A stretch of DNA of 64,000 bases, from positions 1-64,000 of the forward strand of contig NZ_JWJH01000013.1 in assembly GCF_000949865.1 (NCBI RefSeq), given 5' to 3'. The translations under genes were made by a program, and so were the position numbers. Each line of letters opens with the position of its first letter. The stretch's first letter is position 1. The notes under the pieces were generated by a model that saw nothing but the letters and a program-made list of their open reading frames with translations, had not been told where the DNA came from and ran no database searches. Below, piece by piece: positions 8,546-17,939 of this stretch. Source of the DNA: Rhizobium nepotum 39/7 (lineage in GTDB: Bacteria; Pseudomonadota; Alphaproteobacteria; Rhizobiales; Rhizobiaceae).

Positions 8546-9353
8546 GGATATGCGAATGGGCCTGAGAGTGTTTGGGGAAATGCTGCAGCTTTTCCACTGG
8601 GTCGGCGTCGTCTGTCGTTTCCGTGGGTCCGCACCAGGGGGCGTCACCGTCCCATGCCTCGTGAAACCGCTGTGCCTGCTGCAACGTTTCGGGCCGCAGA
8701 ACTTCCCGCGTCGGGCCAAAACCCACCAGCCGTCTGGCGAGCAGAAGAGTTTGCGGGAAATGCTGGCGCACCAGTTCGTAATCGTGAAGAACAGCCAGAA
8801 CCGTGCGCCCCTCCGCAACCCATGTCTTGATCAGCACCATGAGGTCGGCGACGGTGCGCTCATCGACGGCATTGAAGGGTTCATCCAGCAGGATCAGCTG
8901 CGCATCCTGCAACATAGCTCGGGCGAACAGAGCGCGCTGCATCTGGCCACCGGAGAGTGAATCGATGTTGCGCTTTTCAAAACCGGAAAGCCCGACGGCC
9001 TCCAGCACATCACCCATCGCTGCCCGGTCCGACTGGCGATGGCGGCCGAGTAGGCCACGTTTCGGCCAGAGACCGAGCGCAACCAGATCTCGTACCTGCG
9101 CCGGAAAGGAGCGGTCGAGCTCCGATTGCTGCGGCAGATAAGCGACGGAAACGCTTGGGCTAACCCGACATTCACCGCCGAGCGGTTTCAGAATGCCCGC
9201 AATGCCCTTCATCAGCGTCGATTTTCCCGACCCGTTGGCGCCGACGACAGCCGTGAGCGAGCCTTTGGCAATATCACCATCAAGGTGATGCACCGCCGCG
9301 CGGCCGGCATATCCAAGTGTCAGATTTTTAAAGGCAAGGCACGGATCGCTCAT
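8538..9353 (-). CDS. znuC: zinc/manganese ABC transporter ATP-binding protein
   Basis: 271 residues: Walker A GANGSGKST near 37, signature LSGGQMQRALFARAM near 134, Walker B LILLDEPFNAVDE, and the H-loop AVLHDYELV. GGAGG lies six bases before the ATG. It heads the minus-strand metal operon and diverges from the cobW-type gene, with 253 bases of AT-rich promoter between them. The C-terminal tail contains several His residues (HFPKHSQAHSHIHV), a possible metal-sensing extra. Confidence 0.92.
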   Translation of the reverse strand: MSDPCLAFKNLTLGYAGRAAVHHLDGDIAKGSLTAVVGANGSGKSTLMKGIAGILKPLGGECRVSPSVSVAYLPQQSELDRSFPAQVRDLVALGLWPKRGLLGRHRQSDRAAMGDVLEAVGLSGFEKRNIDSLSGGQMQRALFARAMLQDAQLILLDEPFNAVDERTVADLMVLIKTWVAEGRTVLAVLHDYELVRQHFPQTLLLARRLVGFGPTREVLRPETLQQAQRFHEAWDGDAPWCGPTETTDDADPVEKLQHFPKHSQAHSHIHV

Positions 9354-9393
9354 CGTCCCCTCCGGGGCAGGATTTCATTCGTTAGCTCTTGAT

Positions 9394-9410
9394 ATGTAAT
9401 GTTATTACAT
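9394..9410. promoter_or_regulatory. Zur-box-like palindrome 1
   Basis: ATGTAAT-GTT-ATTACAT, perfect 7-base arms around three bases, 41 bases before the znuC start. It shares the 12-mer ATGTTATTACAT with site 3. Alphaproteobacterial Zur is known to bind AT-rich palindromes of this kind; assignment to Zur is inferred from the two zinc genes it sits between. Confidence 0.6.
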
Positions 9411-9426
9411 CCGTCAAACGAATACG

Positions 9427-9442
9427 TAATGAAATAACATTA
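9427..9442. promoter_or_regulatory. Zur-box-like palindrome 2
   Basis: TAATG-AAATAA-CATTA, 5-base arms. Read on the minus strand it contains TAATGTTATT, the core seen in sites 1 and 3. Weaker than the other two. Confidence 0.4.
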
Positions 9443-9505
9443 AATCCCGTCCATGTTCGTGGGTCTGAAACCGCACAACAAAGGACGGTTGACAAATGGA
9501 TATCT

Positions 9506-9525
9506 TGTTATGTTATTACATTACA
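9506..9525. promoter_or_regulatory. Zur-box-like palindrome 3
   Basis: TGTTATGTTATTACATTACA carries the same 12-mer as site 1 (9510-9521) and lies about 80 bases before the cobW-type start. It is an imperfect palindrome (TGTTAT versus ATTACA). It probably controls the rightward promoter. Confidence 0.55.
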
Positions 9526-9606
9526 CATGATGCGTTCCAGGAATTATCCCTCCGCCAATGAGGCTATTCTCTAGTCCGTGCCCGATGTCATCGATAACGA
9601 GGTCCC

Positions 9607-10812
9607 ATGTCGAAAAAACTTCCCGTCACCGTCCTGTCCGGCTTTCTCGGCGTCGGCAAGACGACGCTTCTGAACCATATTCTCGCCAACCGCGATGGCT
9701 TGCGGGTCGCGCTGATCGTCAACGACATGAGCGAGATCAATATCGATGCCGCACTGGTGCGCGATGGTGGCGCCAATCTTTCGCGCACCGAGGAACAGCT
9801 TGTGGAAATGACCAATGGCTGCATCTGTTGCACGCTGCGCGACGACCTTCTGAATGAGGTGCGGGCGCTCGCCGAACAGGGCCGTTTCGATTATCTGCTG
9901 ATCGAATCCACCGGCATCGCCGAGCCGCTTCCGGTGGCCGCGACCTTCGATTTTCGTGACGAGAACGGCCGCAGCCTTTCCGATGTCGCGCATCTGGACA
10001 CGATGGTGACGGTGGTGGATGCCGCCAACCTTCTTCATGATTACGGCTCCTCCGATTTTCTGGCCGACCGGGGCGAGACGGCGGGCGATGGCGACAACCG
10101 CACCATTGTCGATCTTCTGGTGGAACAGATCGAATTCGCGGATGTCGTCGTCCTCAACAAGGTTGGCATTGCTACACCGGAGGAGCGCGACGCCGCCCGC
10201 AAGATTATCGTCGGGCTGAACCCGGATGCGAAACTCATCGAGGCGGATTTTGGCAAGGTGGAGCTGAAAGAAGTGCTGGGCACTGGCCGTTTCGACTTTG
10301 CGAAGGCCGAGGAACATCCCCTGTGGTTCAAGGAACTGCACGGTTTCAAGGACCATATTCCCGAGACCGAGGAATATGGCATCCGCTCATTTGTCTATCG
10401 CGCCAAAAAACCGTTCGATCCCGTGCTGTTCCAGCGCTTCATCGACCGCGCCTGGCCGGGCGTCGTGCGCGCCAAGGGGTTCTTCTGGCTGGCCACCCGG
10501 CCGGATTATGTGGGTGAGATCAGCCAGGCGGGCGCGCTGGTGCGCACCGGTAAGATGGGTCTGTGGTGGTCGGCTGTGCCCAAGGAACAATGGCCGCGCG
10601 AACAGCAGTTCCTCGACATGATGAAGCCCTATCTCGACCCAGTCTTCGGCGACCGCAGGCAGGAAATCGTCTTCATCGGTTCTGATCCAATGAGCGAAGC
10701 ACGCATCCGCGCCCAGCTCGATGCCTGCCTGATCGACACCGAGACCTTCACGCCCGACGCATGGCGGCACCTGCCCGACCCCTTCGCCAGCTGGGACCGG
10801 CAGGCGGCTTGA
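9607..10812 (+). CDS. yciC: CobW/YciC-type GTPase, putative zinc chaperone (COG0523)
   Basis: 401 residues. The GTPase P-loop GFLGVGKTT begins near residue 13, the metal-binding CXCC-type motif is in [11 protein letters not shown] near 73, ESTGIAEP forms switch II and VVLNKVG is the NKxD guanine motif. A CobW C-terminal domain follows (residues ~270-390). COG0523 proteins of this kind are made under zinc starvation and are thought to hand zinc to essential enzymes. Divergence from a zinc importer across shared palindromes supports that role. GAGG stands four bases before the ATG. A cobalamin role is unlikely because no cob genes are nearby. Confidence 0.9.
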   Translation: MSKKLPVTVLSGFLGVGKTTLLNHILANRDGLRVALIVNDMSEINIDAALVRDGGANLSRTEEQLVEMTNGCICCTLRDDLLNEVRALAEQGRFDYLLIESTGIAEPLPVAATFDFRDENGRSLSDVAHLDTMVTVVDAANLLHDYGSSDFLADRGETAGDGDNRTIVDLLVEQIEFADVVVLNKVGIATPEERDAARKIIVGLNPDAKLIEADFGKVELKEVLGTGRFDFAKAEEHPLWFKELHGFKDHIPETEEYGIRSFVYRAKKPFDPVLFQRFIDRAWPGVVRAKGFFWLATRPDYVGEISQAGALVRTGKMGLWWSAVPKEQWPREQQFLDMMKPYLDPVFGDRRQEIVFIGSDPMSEARIRAQLDACLIDTETFTPDAWRHLPDPFASWDRQAA

Positions 10813-10849
10813 TTGAAAGACGCCGTCTTGTTCGGATGAGACGAAACAC

Positions 10850-10913
10850 CCGTACTCAGTCACCTTCACGGCGCAGACGCGCCATGAGGGTGACTGATCT
10901 AGTCCGGCATGAC
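10850..10913 (-). repeat. palindromic intergenic repeat, copy 1
   Basis: Between two convergent genes. The outer stem is CAGTCACC (10857-10864) with GGTGACTG (10889-10896); the inner stem is GGCGC/GCGCC around AGAC. On the minus strand it begins GTCATGCC-GGACTA and contains GGCGCGTCTGCGCCGTGAA. A second copy with the same blocks is at 35497-35560. It resembles the mosaic palindromic elements scattered through rhizobial genomes. It may also act as a terminator for both flanking genes. Confidence 0.65.
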
Positions 10914-10924
10914 GAGGAGAGGTC

Positions 10925-11362
10925 TCAAAGAAAATTCAGCGTCACCAGCGTCAGCAAGAGATAACGTCCCACCTTGGCGATGGTGACGAGCAGCAGAAAA
11001 ACCGGCAGCGGCTCTTTCATGATGCCGGCCGCAACCGTCAGCGGGTCACCGATCAGCGGTGCCCAGCTGAGAAGAAGTGACCATCTTCCGTAACGCCTGT
11101 ACCAGTTCTGCGCCCTTTGCAACGCGGCTTCCCCGACGGGAAACCAGCACCTGTGCCGGAAACGCTCGATGCCGCGACCGAGCAGCCAGTTGATGAAGGA
11201 ACCGGCGACATTGCCGGCACTGGCCACCAGAACCAGCAGCCAGACGGGTTGGGATTTCAGAAGAATAAGTCCGGCAAGTGCTGCCTCCGACTGCATGGGC
11301 AGGATGGTTGCCGCGATAAACGCCGTCAGAAACAAACCCGCATATACCGCCAGATCGGCCAT
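10925..11362 (-). CDS. YqaA-family small membrane protein (DedA/SNARE-associated type)
   Basis: 145 residues, nearly all hydrophobic, with four to five membrane segments. The pattern AGNVAGSFINWLLGRG near residue 50 and the Arg/Trp-rich loop before SWAPLIGDPLTVAAG are those of YqaA-like relatives of the DedA (VTT-domain) family. Function in this subgroup is not established; DedA relatives move lipids or support envelope homeostasis. AAGGA is six bases before the ATG. It stands alone, convergent with the cobW-type gene. Confidence 0.85.
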   Translation of the reverse strand: MADLAVYAGLFLTAFIAATILPMQSEAALAGLILLKSQPVWLLVLVASAGNVAGSFINWLLGRGIERFRHRCWFPVGEAALQRAQNWYRRYGRWSLLLSWAPLIGDPLTVAAGIMKEPLPVFLLLVTIAKVGRYLLLTLVTLNFL

Positions 11363-11708
11363 TCCCTATCCTTCACCCTCCGCGAATCTCGCGGTCGCCC
11401 CTGAAGTGCCGGATGACGACGCCTGCCGTCAAGCGCAGCGATGCGTCTAGACAATATCGCACTTGAGCAGCGCATTTCGCACACCATGGACGTAACCACA
11501 CGAGAAAACCGAAATGCCCGCGAAATGGAACAATAAAATTGTTTCCTTCACTTTCGTTTCAATCGTTCCACGTTCTATTGCATTTTCATTAGAGTTCGCT
11601 TTAAATCAGATCGCTAATGCAGAAAAGGTCGCCCGCAGCCGGATCGAGGAGGAAAGGCTGCAATAAGGGCATGTATCTTTTACTGTTTTTGAAACGGGAG
11701 GAATCACC
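11363..11708 (+). promoter_or_regulatory. intergenic region upstream of ugpB
   Basis: No gene is seen. At 11527-11546 there is an imperfect palindrome (GGAACAAT-AAA-ATTGTTTCC, one base bulged), followed by CTTTCGTTTCAATCG. Such TTTCGTTTC-type repeats are typical of DeoR-family operators. A clear tandem Pho box was looked for and not found. The stretch 11540-11620 is AT-rich and is the likely promoter of the ugp operon. Confidence 0.4.
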
Positions 11709-13013
11709 TTGAAAAAACTCAGCTACCGCCTTGCTGCGGCATCCGCGCTTTCGTTTTTTGTCACATCGAATGCATTCGCTGCGACGGAGATCCAATGGTG
11801 GCACGCCATGACCGGCGCCAATAACGAGGTCGTGGACGCGCTTGCGAAAGAGTTCAACGACAGCCAGAAAGACTACAAGATCATGCCCGTCTTCAAGGGC
11901 ACCTATCCGGAAACCCTGAATGCCGGCATTGCCGCATTCCGCGCCAAGCAGCCGCCGGCGATCATTCAGGTCTTCGATGCCGGTTCGGGTGTGATGATGG
12001 GTGCCGCCGGCGCGATCAAACCGGTGGCCGACGTGCTGAAGGAAGGCGGTTATACCTTCAACAAGGACGAATATCTGGCCGGCATCGTCGCCTACTATTC
12101 CAAACCTGACGGCACCATGCTGTCCTTCCCCTACAATTCGTCCTCGCCGATCCTCTATTACAACAAGGATACCTTCCAGAAGGCGGGCCTCGATCCGGCC
12201 AATCCGCCGAAGACCTGGCCCGAGGTTTTCGAAGCCGCCAGGAAGATCAAGACCAGCGGTGCTGCGCAGTGCGGCTTCACCTCGACGTGGCTCACCTGGA
12301 TCCAGACCGAGAACTTCGCTGCCTGGAACAACGTCTCCTATGGCAGCAATGAAAACGGACTGGGCGGCACCGATGTGAAGCTTGCGGTCAACGCGCCGCT
12401 CTTCGTCGAACACTTCCAGGCCATCGCCGATCTTGCGAAAGATGGCGTCTTCCGTTACGGCGGCCGCACCTCCGAGGCCAAGCAACTGTTCATGTCGGGC
12501 GAATGCGGCATCCTGACCGAATCTTCGGGCGGCCTTGGCGACATCGTCAAGACCGGCATGAACTACGGCATCGGCCAGCTTCCCTATTATGAAGGCCATG
12601 GCCCGCAGAACACCATTCCCGGCGGCGCCAGCCTCTGGGTCTTCGGCGGCAAGAGCGATGCCGAATACAAGGGTGTGGCCGAGTTCTTCCATTTTCTCTC
12701 ACAGACCAAGATCCAGTCGCGCCTGCATCAGGTCTCCGGCTATATGCCGGTGACGATCGCGGCCTATGAGGAAACCAAGAAATCCGGCTTCTACGACAAG
12801 AACCCCGCCCGCGAGACGCCGCTTCTGCAGATGATGGGCAAGCCGCCGACGGAAAACTCCAAGGGCGTGCGCCTCGTGAACCTTCCACAGGTGCGCGACA
12901 TCATGAACGAGGAGTACGAGGCGATGCTGGCAGGCAAGCAGGACGCAAAAACGGCGCTCGACAAGATTGTCACGCGCGGTGATGCGGCCATCAAGCAGGC
13001 CAACGGCAACTAA
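11709..13013 (+). CDS. ugpB: sn-glycerol-3-phosphate ABC transporter, periplasmic binding protein
   Basis: 434 residues, close to enteric UgpB. The start is TTG, well supported by GGAGG seven bases upstream and by a clean signal peptide (KK, hydrophobic core, cleavage near AFA). The start of the mature protein, TEIQWWHAMTGANNEVVDAL, is a UgpB hallmark, as is LSFPYNSSSPILYYNKD near residue 140. It binds glycerol-3-phosphate or glycerophosphodiesters in the periplasm. It is first in ugpBAEC, 69 bases before ugpA. High confidence because all four components match the Ugp type. Confidence 0.93.
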   Translation: MKKLSYRLAAASALSFFVTSNAFAATEIQWWHAMTGANNEVVDALAKEFNDSQKDYKIMPVFKGTYPETLNAGIAAFRAKQPPAIIQVFDAGSGVMMGAAGAIKPVADVLKEGGYTFNKDEYLAGIVAYYSKPDGTMLSFPYNSSSPILYYNKDTFQKAGLDPANPPKTWPEVFEAARKIKTSGAAQCGFTSTWLTWIQTENFAAWNNVSYGSNENGLGGTDVKLAVNAPLFVEHFQAIADLAKDGVFRYGGRTSEAKQLFMSGECGILTESSGGLGDIVKTGMNYGIGQLPYYEGHGPQNTIPGGASLWVFGGKSDAEYKGVAEFFHFLSQTKIQSRLHQVSGYMPVTIAAYEETKKSGFYDKNPARETPLLQMMGKPPTENSKGVRLVNLPQVRDIMNEEYEAMLAGKQDAKTALDKIVTRGDAAIKQANGN

Positions 13014-13082
13014 GCGACCCCTGCCCCCGCCCGCATCCCTAATCCGGTGCGGGCGGCGTTCCCATTTTATCAGGAGATCGCC

Positions 13083-13964
13083 GTGCAAAGCGTCGTATTC
13101 CCCAACAAGATCCTGCCCTATCTGCTGGTCGCCCCGCAGATCATCCTGACGGTGATCTTTTTCTTCTGGCCCGCAAGTCAGGCGCTCTACCAGTCGATGA
13201 TGCGCGAGGACGCCTTCGGGCTGAGCAGCAATTTCGTCGGGCTGGCCAATTTTTCCGCAGTACTTTCGGACGAAAGTTATCTGAACTCCCTGCACGTCAC
13301 GGTCATCTTCAGCGTGCTGACAGCGCTCGTCTCCATGGGACTGGCATTGCTTCTGGCGACGGCGGCAGACCGCGTGGTGCGCGGCAAGGGTTTTTATCGC
13401 ACCATGATGATCATGCCCTATGCGGTGGCACCTGCCGTCGCCGGCATGTTGTGGCTGTTCATGTTCAACCCGGCCATGGGAACCTTCTCCTACATCCTGC
13501 GCCGCAACGGCATCATGTGGGATCCGCTGCTCAACGGCAATCAGGCCATGTCGCTGGTAGTCGCCGCCGCCGCATGGAAGCAGATCAGTTACAATTTCCT
13601 GTTTTTTGTCGCAGGCTTACAGGCAATTCCTAAGTCATTGCTGGAGGCGGCTTCCATTGACGGTGCGCGCGGTGCGCGGCGCTTCTGGACCATCGTTTTC
13701 CCGCTGCTTGCGCCGACAACCTTCTTCCTGCTGGTCGTCAACACGGTTTACGCCTTCTTCGACACCTTCGGCATCATCCATGCGGTGACCGGCGGCGGTC
13801 CCGCCAAGGCGACGGAAACACTGGTCTACAAGGTCTATAATGATGGCTTCGTGAACCTGAACCTCGGCTCTTCCGCCGCGCAATCCGTCATCCTTATGGT
13901 GATCGTCATTGCGCTGACCGCCTTCCAGTTCCGCTTCGTTGAGAAGCGCGTGCATTACGGCTGA
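13083..13964 (+). CDS. ugpA: sn-glycerol-3-phosphate ABC transporter permease UgpA
   Basis: 293 residues from the GTG at 13083, preceded by AGGAG with normal spacing; the open frame extends 36 bases further up without a ribosome site. Six hydrophobic segments, with EAA loop [20 protein letters not shown] near residue 195. Length matches enteric UgpA (295). The inner-membrane half-channel partners UgpE. The next gene begins 10 bases after its stop. Confidence 0.93.
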   Translation: MQSVVFPNKILPYLLVAPQIILTVIFFFWPASQALYQSMMREDAFGLSSNFVGLANFSAVLSDESYLNSLHVTVIFSVLTALVSMGLALLLATAADRVVRGKGFYRTMMIMPYAVAPAVAGMLWLFMFNPAMGTFSYILRRNGIMWDPLLNGNQAMSLVVAAAAWKQISYNFLFFVAGLQAIPKSLLEAASIDGARGARRFWTIVFPLLAPTTFFLLVVNTVYAFFDTFGIIHAVTGGGPAKATETLVYKVYNDGFVNLNLGSSAAQSVILMVIVIALTAFQFRFVEKRVHYG

Positions 13965-13974
13965 GGATTTCCTG

Positions 13975-14823
13975 ATGATTGAAAATCGCCCGGTCGCCCG
14001 CGTGATCGCCCATCTGATGCTGGTGCTCGGCATCATCATCGTGGCCTTCCCGATCTATTACACCTTCATCGCGTCATCCATGACGTCGAACGACATCATC
14101 CGCCCACCGATGTCGCTGCTGCCCGGCGACCATCTCAGCGAGAACTACACCGAGGCCATGGTCGGCGGCGTCGAAAGGGTGGTTGGCGTCAGCCTTGAAC
14201 GGCTGCTGTTCAACAGCTTCGTGGTCGCGCTGGCCATCGCCATCGGCAAGATCGTCATTTCGTTCCTGTCGGCCTTCGCCATCGTGTTTTTCCGCTTTCC
14301 CTTCCGCATGGGCTTTTTCTGGATGATCTTCATCACGCTCATGCTGCCAGTGGAGGTGCGCATCCTGCCCACCTACAAGGTCATCGTCGATCTCGGGTTG
14401 ATCGACACCTATGCGGGACTGACGCTGCCGTTGATGGCGTCCGCGACGGCGACCTTCCTGTTCCGGCAGTTCTTCCTGACCATTCCCGGCGAAATGGTCG
14501 AGGCGGCGCGCATCGACAATGCAGGGCCGTTCCGCTTCATGCGCGATATCCTGCTGCCGCTGTCGAAAACCAATATCGCCGCTCTTTTCGTGATCCTGTT
14601 CATCTATGGCTGGACCCAATATCTCTGGCCGTTGCTCGTCACCAACGACGCCAAGATGAACACGATCATCATTGGCCTCAAGCGCATGGTGGATTTCACC
14701 GACGCTTCGACGCCCTGGAATTATGTGATGGTGACGGCGATCCTCGCCATCATCCCCCCTATTATCGTTGTGGTGCTGATGCAGCGCTGGTTCGTCAAAG
14801 GTTTGGTGGAGACCGAGAAGTAA
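13975..14823 (+). CDS. ugpE: sn-glycerol-3-phosphate ABC transporter permease UgpE
   Basis: 282 residues from the ATG at 13975, preceded by TGAGGA; enteric UgpE has 281. EAA loop [20 protein letters not shown] near 180 and a C-terminal [13 protein letters not shown] tail typical of the MalG/UgpE half. Its TAA shares one base with the ugpC start (TAATG), so the two are translationally coupled. Confidence 0.93.
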   Translation: MIENRPVARVIAHLMLVLGIIIVAFPIYYTFIASSMTSNDIIRPPMSLLPGDHLSENYTEAMVGGVERVVGVSLERLLFNSFVVALAIAIGKIVISFLSAFAIVFFRFPFRMGFFWMIFITLMLPVEVRILPTYKVIVDLGLIDTYAGLTLPLMASATATFLFRQFFLTIPGEMVEAARIDNAGPFRFMRDILLPLSKTNIAALFVILFIYGWTQYLWPLLVTNDAKMNTIIIGLKRMVDFTDASTPWNYVMVTAILAIIPPIIVVVLMQRWFVKGLVETEK

Positions 14824-15884
14824 TGGCAAAAATTGCGCTGAAAGACGTCCGCAAGGTTTACGGCGGTAATGTCGACGCCATCAAGGGCGTATCGATGGAG
14901 ATCGCCGACGGCGAGATGATCGTGCTGGTCGGCCCCTCCGGCTGCGGAAAATCGACATTGCTGCGCATGATCGCCGGGCTGGAAAGTATATCGGGCGGTG
15001 AGATCGTCATCGGCGACCGCGTCGTCAATGATCTCGAACCGTCGGACCGTGACATCGCCATGGTGTTCCAGAACTATGCGCTTTATCCACATATGACGGT
15101 GCGCCAGAACCTTGCCTATGGCCTGAAGAACCGAAACACACCGAAGGACGAGATCGAGCGGCGTATCACCGAGGCGGCCAAGGCGCTGGAAATCGAGCAA
15201 TATCTGGAGCGCAGGCCGCGCCAGCTTTCCGGCGGTCAGCGTCAACGCGTTGCCATGGGCCGCGCCATCGTGCGCAAGCCTGCCGCTTTCCTCTTCGACG
15301 AGCCGCTGTCCAACCTTGATGCCAAGCTGCGTGTACAGATGCGCGTCGAAATCCGCCGTCTGCAACGCTCGCTCGCCACCACCAGCGTTTATGTGACCCA
15401 TGACCAGATGGAGGCCATGACGCTGGCCGATCGTCTCGTGGTGCTGAATGCCGGCCGTATCGAGCAGATGGGCACACCGATCGAGCTTTACGAAAAACCC
15501 GCCACCACCTTCGTCGCCACCTTCATCGGCTCGCCATCCATGAACTTGCTGACCTACGGCGCGGCGGTAGCCAACAGTGCGTCCGGCTGGTCGGTGAACG
15601 GAACCGATGCACTGCCGCAAAACGTCGCCACGCTCGGCATCCGGCCGGAGGACATCACGCTGGCGGATGCAGAGCCAGCCGATGCCGCCTTCACCGGCAC
15701 CGTGCAGGTGGACGCCGTGGAACTGGTGGGCGCGGAAAGCTATGTGCACGGCTCCTTCGCAGACGCCACCACCATCGTCTTCCGCGTTCCCGGCCGTTCA
15801 CAGCTGGGCATCGGGCAGAACCTGCGGATTGCCGCACAGGCGAAGGATTTCCATTTGTTCGATGCGGCGGGCAAGCGGATTTAG
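14823..15884 (+). CDS. ugpC: sn-glycerol-3-phosphate ABC transporter ATP-binding protein
   Basis: 353 residues. Walker [10 protein letters not shown] near 37, Q-loop [12 protein letters not shown], signature [15 protein letters not shown], Walker [16 protein letters not shown]-loop THDQMEAMT, then a TOBE region with [10 protein letters not shown] near 275. It energises UgpAE. It closes the operon; a hairpin follows 20 bases after the stop. Confidence 0.93.
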   Translation: MAKIALKDVRKVYGGNVDAIKGVSMEIADGEMIVLVGPSGCGKSTLLRMIAGLESISGGEIVIGDRVVNDLEPSDRDIAMVFQNYALYPHMTVRQNLAYGLKNRNTPKDEIERRITEAAKALEIEQYLERRPRQLSGGQRQRVAMGRAIVRKPAAFLFDEPLSNLDAKLRVQMRVEIRRLQRSLATTSVYVTHDQMEAMTLADRLVVLNAGRIEQMGTPIELYEKPATTFVATFIGSPSMNLLTYGAAVANSASGWSVNGTDALPQNVATLGIRPEDITLADAEPADAAFTGTVQVDAVELVGAESYVHGSFADATTIVFRVPGRSQLGIGQNLRIAAQAKDFHLFDAAGKRI

Positions 15885-15904
15885 GCTTACGACAGACAAG
15901 GAGA

Positions 15905-15924
15905 CACCCGCCTCCCGGCGGGTG
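15905..15924 (+). terminator. hairpin after ugpC
   Basis: CACCCGCC-TCCC-GGCGGGTG, perfect 8-base stem between the convergent ugpC and glyoxalase-like genes. No strong T-run follows, so termination strength is uncertain. Confidence 0.5.
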
Positions 15925-15930
15925 CTCGAT

Positions 15931-16374
15931 CTACCACACCAGTTCCACCTGCGGCCGGCCGTTGGAGGTTTTTTCCACCGTGCGTCCTGACGTGTCGATG
16001 TTGCAGTGGATACGCTGCCGGAAAGCGGAGAAGCTTTCAAAGGTCACCACATCTACGGGATCGTCGAGATGCAGGGTCAGCCGGTAGCGTTCCGGGTCGC
16101 CGCCGAGCGCTTGCACGCCCAGCACGGAAGCCACGAAGGGCTGGCCGAGATAGAGGCCTTCTACCCGCGAACCCAGAAGATAGGGATTGAAGGCAGGGCG
16201 GTTTCCAGCCATGGCATGCAGGGTGTTCCAGTCGCGGAAGCCATATTGCGCGGCGATGAGTTCCAGCGCCTTTGAATGGGTGATTGCCTGCCCCTCTTCC
16301 TCAAGGGCGGCGCGCAGCCGTTTGGCCTGTTCTTTCAGTCCCTCAAGCGCGGGAAGCGGTTTGGACACGTTCAT
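15931..16374 (-). CDS. glyoxalase-superfamily-related protein
   Basis: 147 residues. The N-terminal helical part (LKEQAKRLRAALEEEGQAIT, then HSKALELIAAQYGFRDWNTLHA) is the conserved block of a glyoxalase-related family common in rhizobia. The C-terminal half is beta-rich (VASVLGVQALGGDPERYRLTL, DPVDVVTFESFSAFRQRI). Its role is not known to me. GGAG lies seven bases before the ATG. It is a single-gene unit between ugpC (convergent) and the MFS gene. Confidence 0.7.
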   Translation of the reverse strand: MNVSKPLPALEGLKEQAKRLRAALEEEGQAITHSKALELIAAQYGFRDWNTLHAMAGNRPAFNPYLLGSRVEGLYLGQPFVASVLGVQALGGDPERYRLTLHLDDPVDVVTFESFSAFRQRIHCNIDTSGRTVEKTSNGRPQVELVW

Positions 16375-16499
16375 AACGGTTCTCCAATATGCGCATGCCG
16401 AATTTTCCGAAGGGGGTCCGCGTTGCCATCGACGACATGCAAGAACATGGGGATGACCGTTATTCTAAAAAGAGCTTCACCATGGGCGTAAACGCCTGC

Positions 16500-16532
16500 G
16501 GACGGCCGGGGCTCTTTTGCCCGTGGCCGTCC
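16500..16532 (-). terminator. compound hairpin downstream of the MFS gene
   Basis: GGACGGCC (16500-16507) pairs with GGCCGTCC (16525-16532) and GGGC/GCCC pair inside. It lies 40 bases past the MFS stop codon, in the 200-base gap before the glyoxalase-like gene. Confidence 0.45.
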
Positions 16533-16573
16533 CTATAGCTCAGAAAGCGCCACCCGTCAAAGGCGGCGCGCTA

Positions 16574-17869
16574 TCACGCCGCCTGAGGCACGAGAGTTGC
16601 CGAACCTGGCTTTTTGAGAAGCAGCACCGAGACCGCCGCAATCATGCACATCACGCCGGCAATCTGGAGTGCGGGCATGTAGGTGTCGAAGTCGCTCTTG
16701 AAGAACCCGGCGCCGAAGGCGGCGGTAGCGGCCCCCAGCTGATGGCCCGCAAACACCCAACCGAAAACGAGACCAGCTTTTTCACGGCCGAAGCTTTCAG
16801 CGGCAAGCTTCACCGTCGGCGGCACGGTTGCCACCCAGTCCAGCCCGTAAAAGACGGCGAAGACCGAAAGCTCCACGAAGCTGAACCCTGAAAGAGACAG
16901 ATAGATCAAAGACAGTCCGCGCAGGCCATAAAACCAGAAGAGCAGGAAGCGATTGTCGAAACGGTCGGAAAGCCAGCCGGCGAAGATGGTACCGAAGAAA
17001 TCGAAAATGCCGATCACCGCCAGCGTGCCCGCTGCCGTGATCGCAGCCATGCCGAAATCGCCGCAGATGGAAATCCAGTGCGTCTGGATAAGGCCGTTGG
17101 TGGACAATCCACAGACGAAGAATGTGCCGAAAAGCACCCAGAAAACCGGGTTACCGGACACGCTCTTCAGCGTCAAAATCGGCGAGGCCAGCGTTGCGAG
17201 AAACTTGTGGTCCTGCTTCGGCGGTTTTACCACCACCGTCTCGCCATAGGCCGGCAGGCCGACATCGGCGGGATGGTCACGCATCAAAAGCAGCACGAGA
17301 ATCATGGCGATAGCAATCACCGCAACGGACAGCGTCAGCGCAGTGCGCCAGCCATAGGCTTCCGTCAGCGCCGCGAGCAACGGCAGAAAAACCAGCTGGC
17401 CGGTAGCGTTGCTGGCCGTCATCAGACCGATCACCAGTCCCCGGCGCTTAGAAAACCAGCGCGACGCCACGGTCGCACCCAACACCAGTGCCGTCATGCC
17501 GGTTCCGACGCCGATCACCACACCCCAGAGCAGCAGCAACTGCCACACCTCAGTCATGAAGAACGACGCGACGATGCCGCCCATGATCAGCGCAAGCGCC
17601 GTCGACACCACCTGGCGGATGCCGAAATGGTTCATGAAGGCGGCTGCAAATGGCCCGAGCAGGCCGAAAAGCACCAGCCTGACCGCCATGGCGGTGGAGA
17701 TATCGGCGATATCCCAGCCGAATTCCTGATGCAGCGGCTGGATCATCACCCCGGCCGATCCCATTGCACCGGCTGTTGCCAGCATGGTCAGAAAGGTGGT
17801 TGCGGCAACAAGCCAGCCATAATGTATATTTTTGCCGGCCATCCAGCTGGCGAGGCGTGTGGAGAGCAT
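16574..17869 (-). CDS. MFS transporter (oxalate/formate antiporter-like)
   Basis: 431 residues from the ATG at 17869 (MLSTRLASWM), preceded by AAAGGGA; the frame is open 120 bases further but would run through the operator site. Twelve hydrophobic segments are expected. Motifs include the NIHYGWLVAA start typical of the OFA/monocarboxylate group, RWFSKRRGLVIGL in the loop 4-5 region and GWLSDRFDNRFLLFW between helices 8 and 9. The likely substrate is a small organic anion or a toxic compound. It follows the MarR gene on the same strand and has its own copy of the MarR-type palindrome, so it is probably induced when the regulator binds its ligand. Confidence 0.88.
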   Translation of the reverse strand: MLSTRLASWMAGKNIHYGWLVAATTFLTMLATAGAMGSAGVMIQPLHQEFGWDIADISTAMAVRLVLFGLLGPFAAAFMNHFGIRQVVSTALALIMGGIVASFFMTEVWQLLLLWGVVIGVGTGMTALVLGATVASRWFSKRRGLVIGLMTASNATGQLVFLPLLAALTEAYGWRTALTLSVAVIAIAMILVLLLMRDHPADVGLPAYGETVVVKPPKQDHKFLATLASPILTLKSVSGNPVFWVLFGTFFVCGLSTNGLIQTHWISICGDFGMAAITAAGTLAVIGIFDFFGTIFAGWLSDRFDNRFLLFWFYGLRGLSLIYLSLSGFSFVELSVFAVFYGLDWVATVPPTVKLAAESFGREKAGLVFGWVFAGHQLGAATAAFGAGFFKSDFDTYMPALQIAGVMCMIAAVSVLLLKKPGSATLVPQAA

Positions 17870-17908
17870 GTTCAAAATCCCTTTCCAGCGGCCAATGGCC
17901 GAAATTTT

Positions 17909-17924
17909 ACGGGTATCTACCCGT
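17909..17924. promoter_or_regulatory. MarR-type operator in front of the MFS gene
   Basis: ACGGGTA-TC-TACCCGT, perfect 7-base arms, 40 bases before the MFS start. It has the same half-site (CGGGTA/TACCCG, two-base centre) as the palindrome in front of marR. Confidence 0.7.
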
Positions 17925-17939
17925 TTCATCATTAAAAAA

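Noticed and set aside
8546..8818. N-terminal extension of the zinc permease frame
   Set aside because: It overlaps the ATPase gene almost entirely and adds about 90 non-membrane residues unlike the family; the ATG at 8545 fits the ZnuB length.
11460..11708. Pho box in front of ugpB
   Set aside because: Expected for ugp genes, but no tandem CTGTCAT-like pair was found; the palindrome there looks more like a DeoR-type site.
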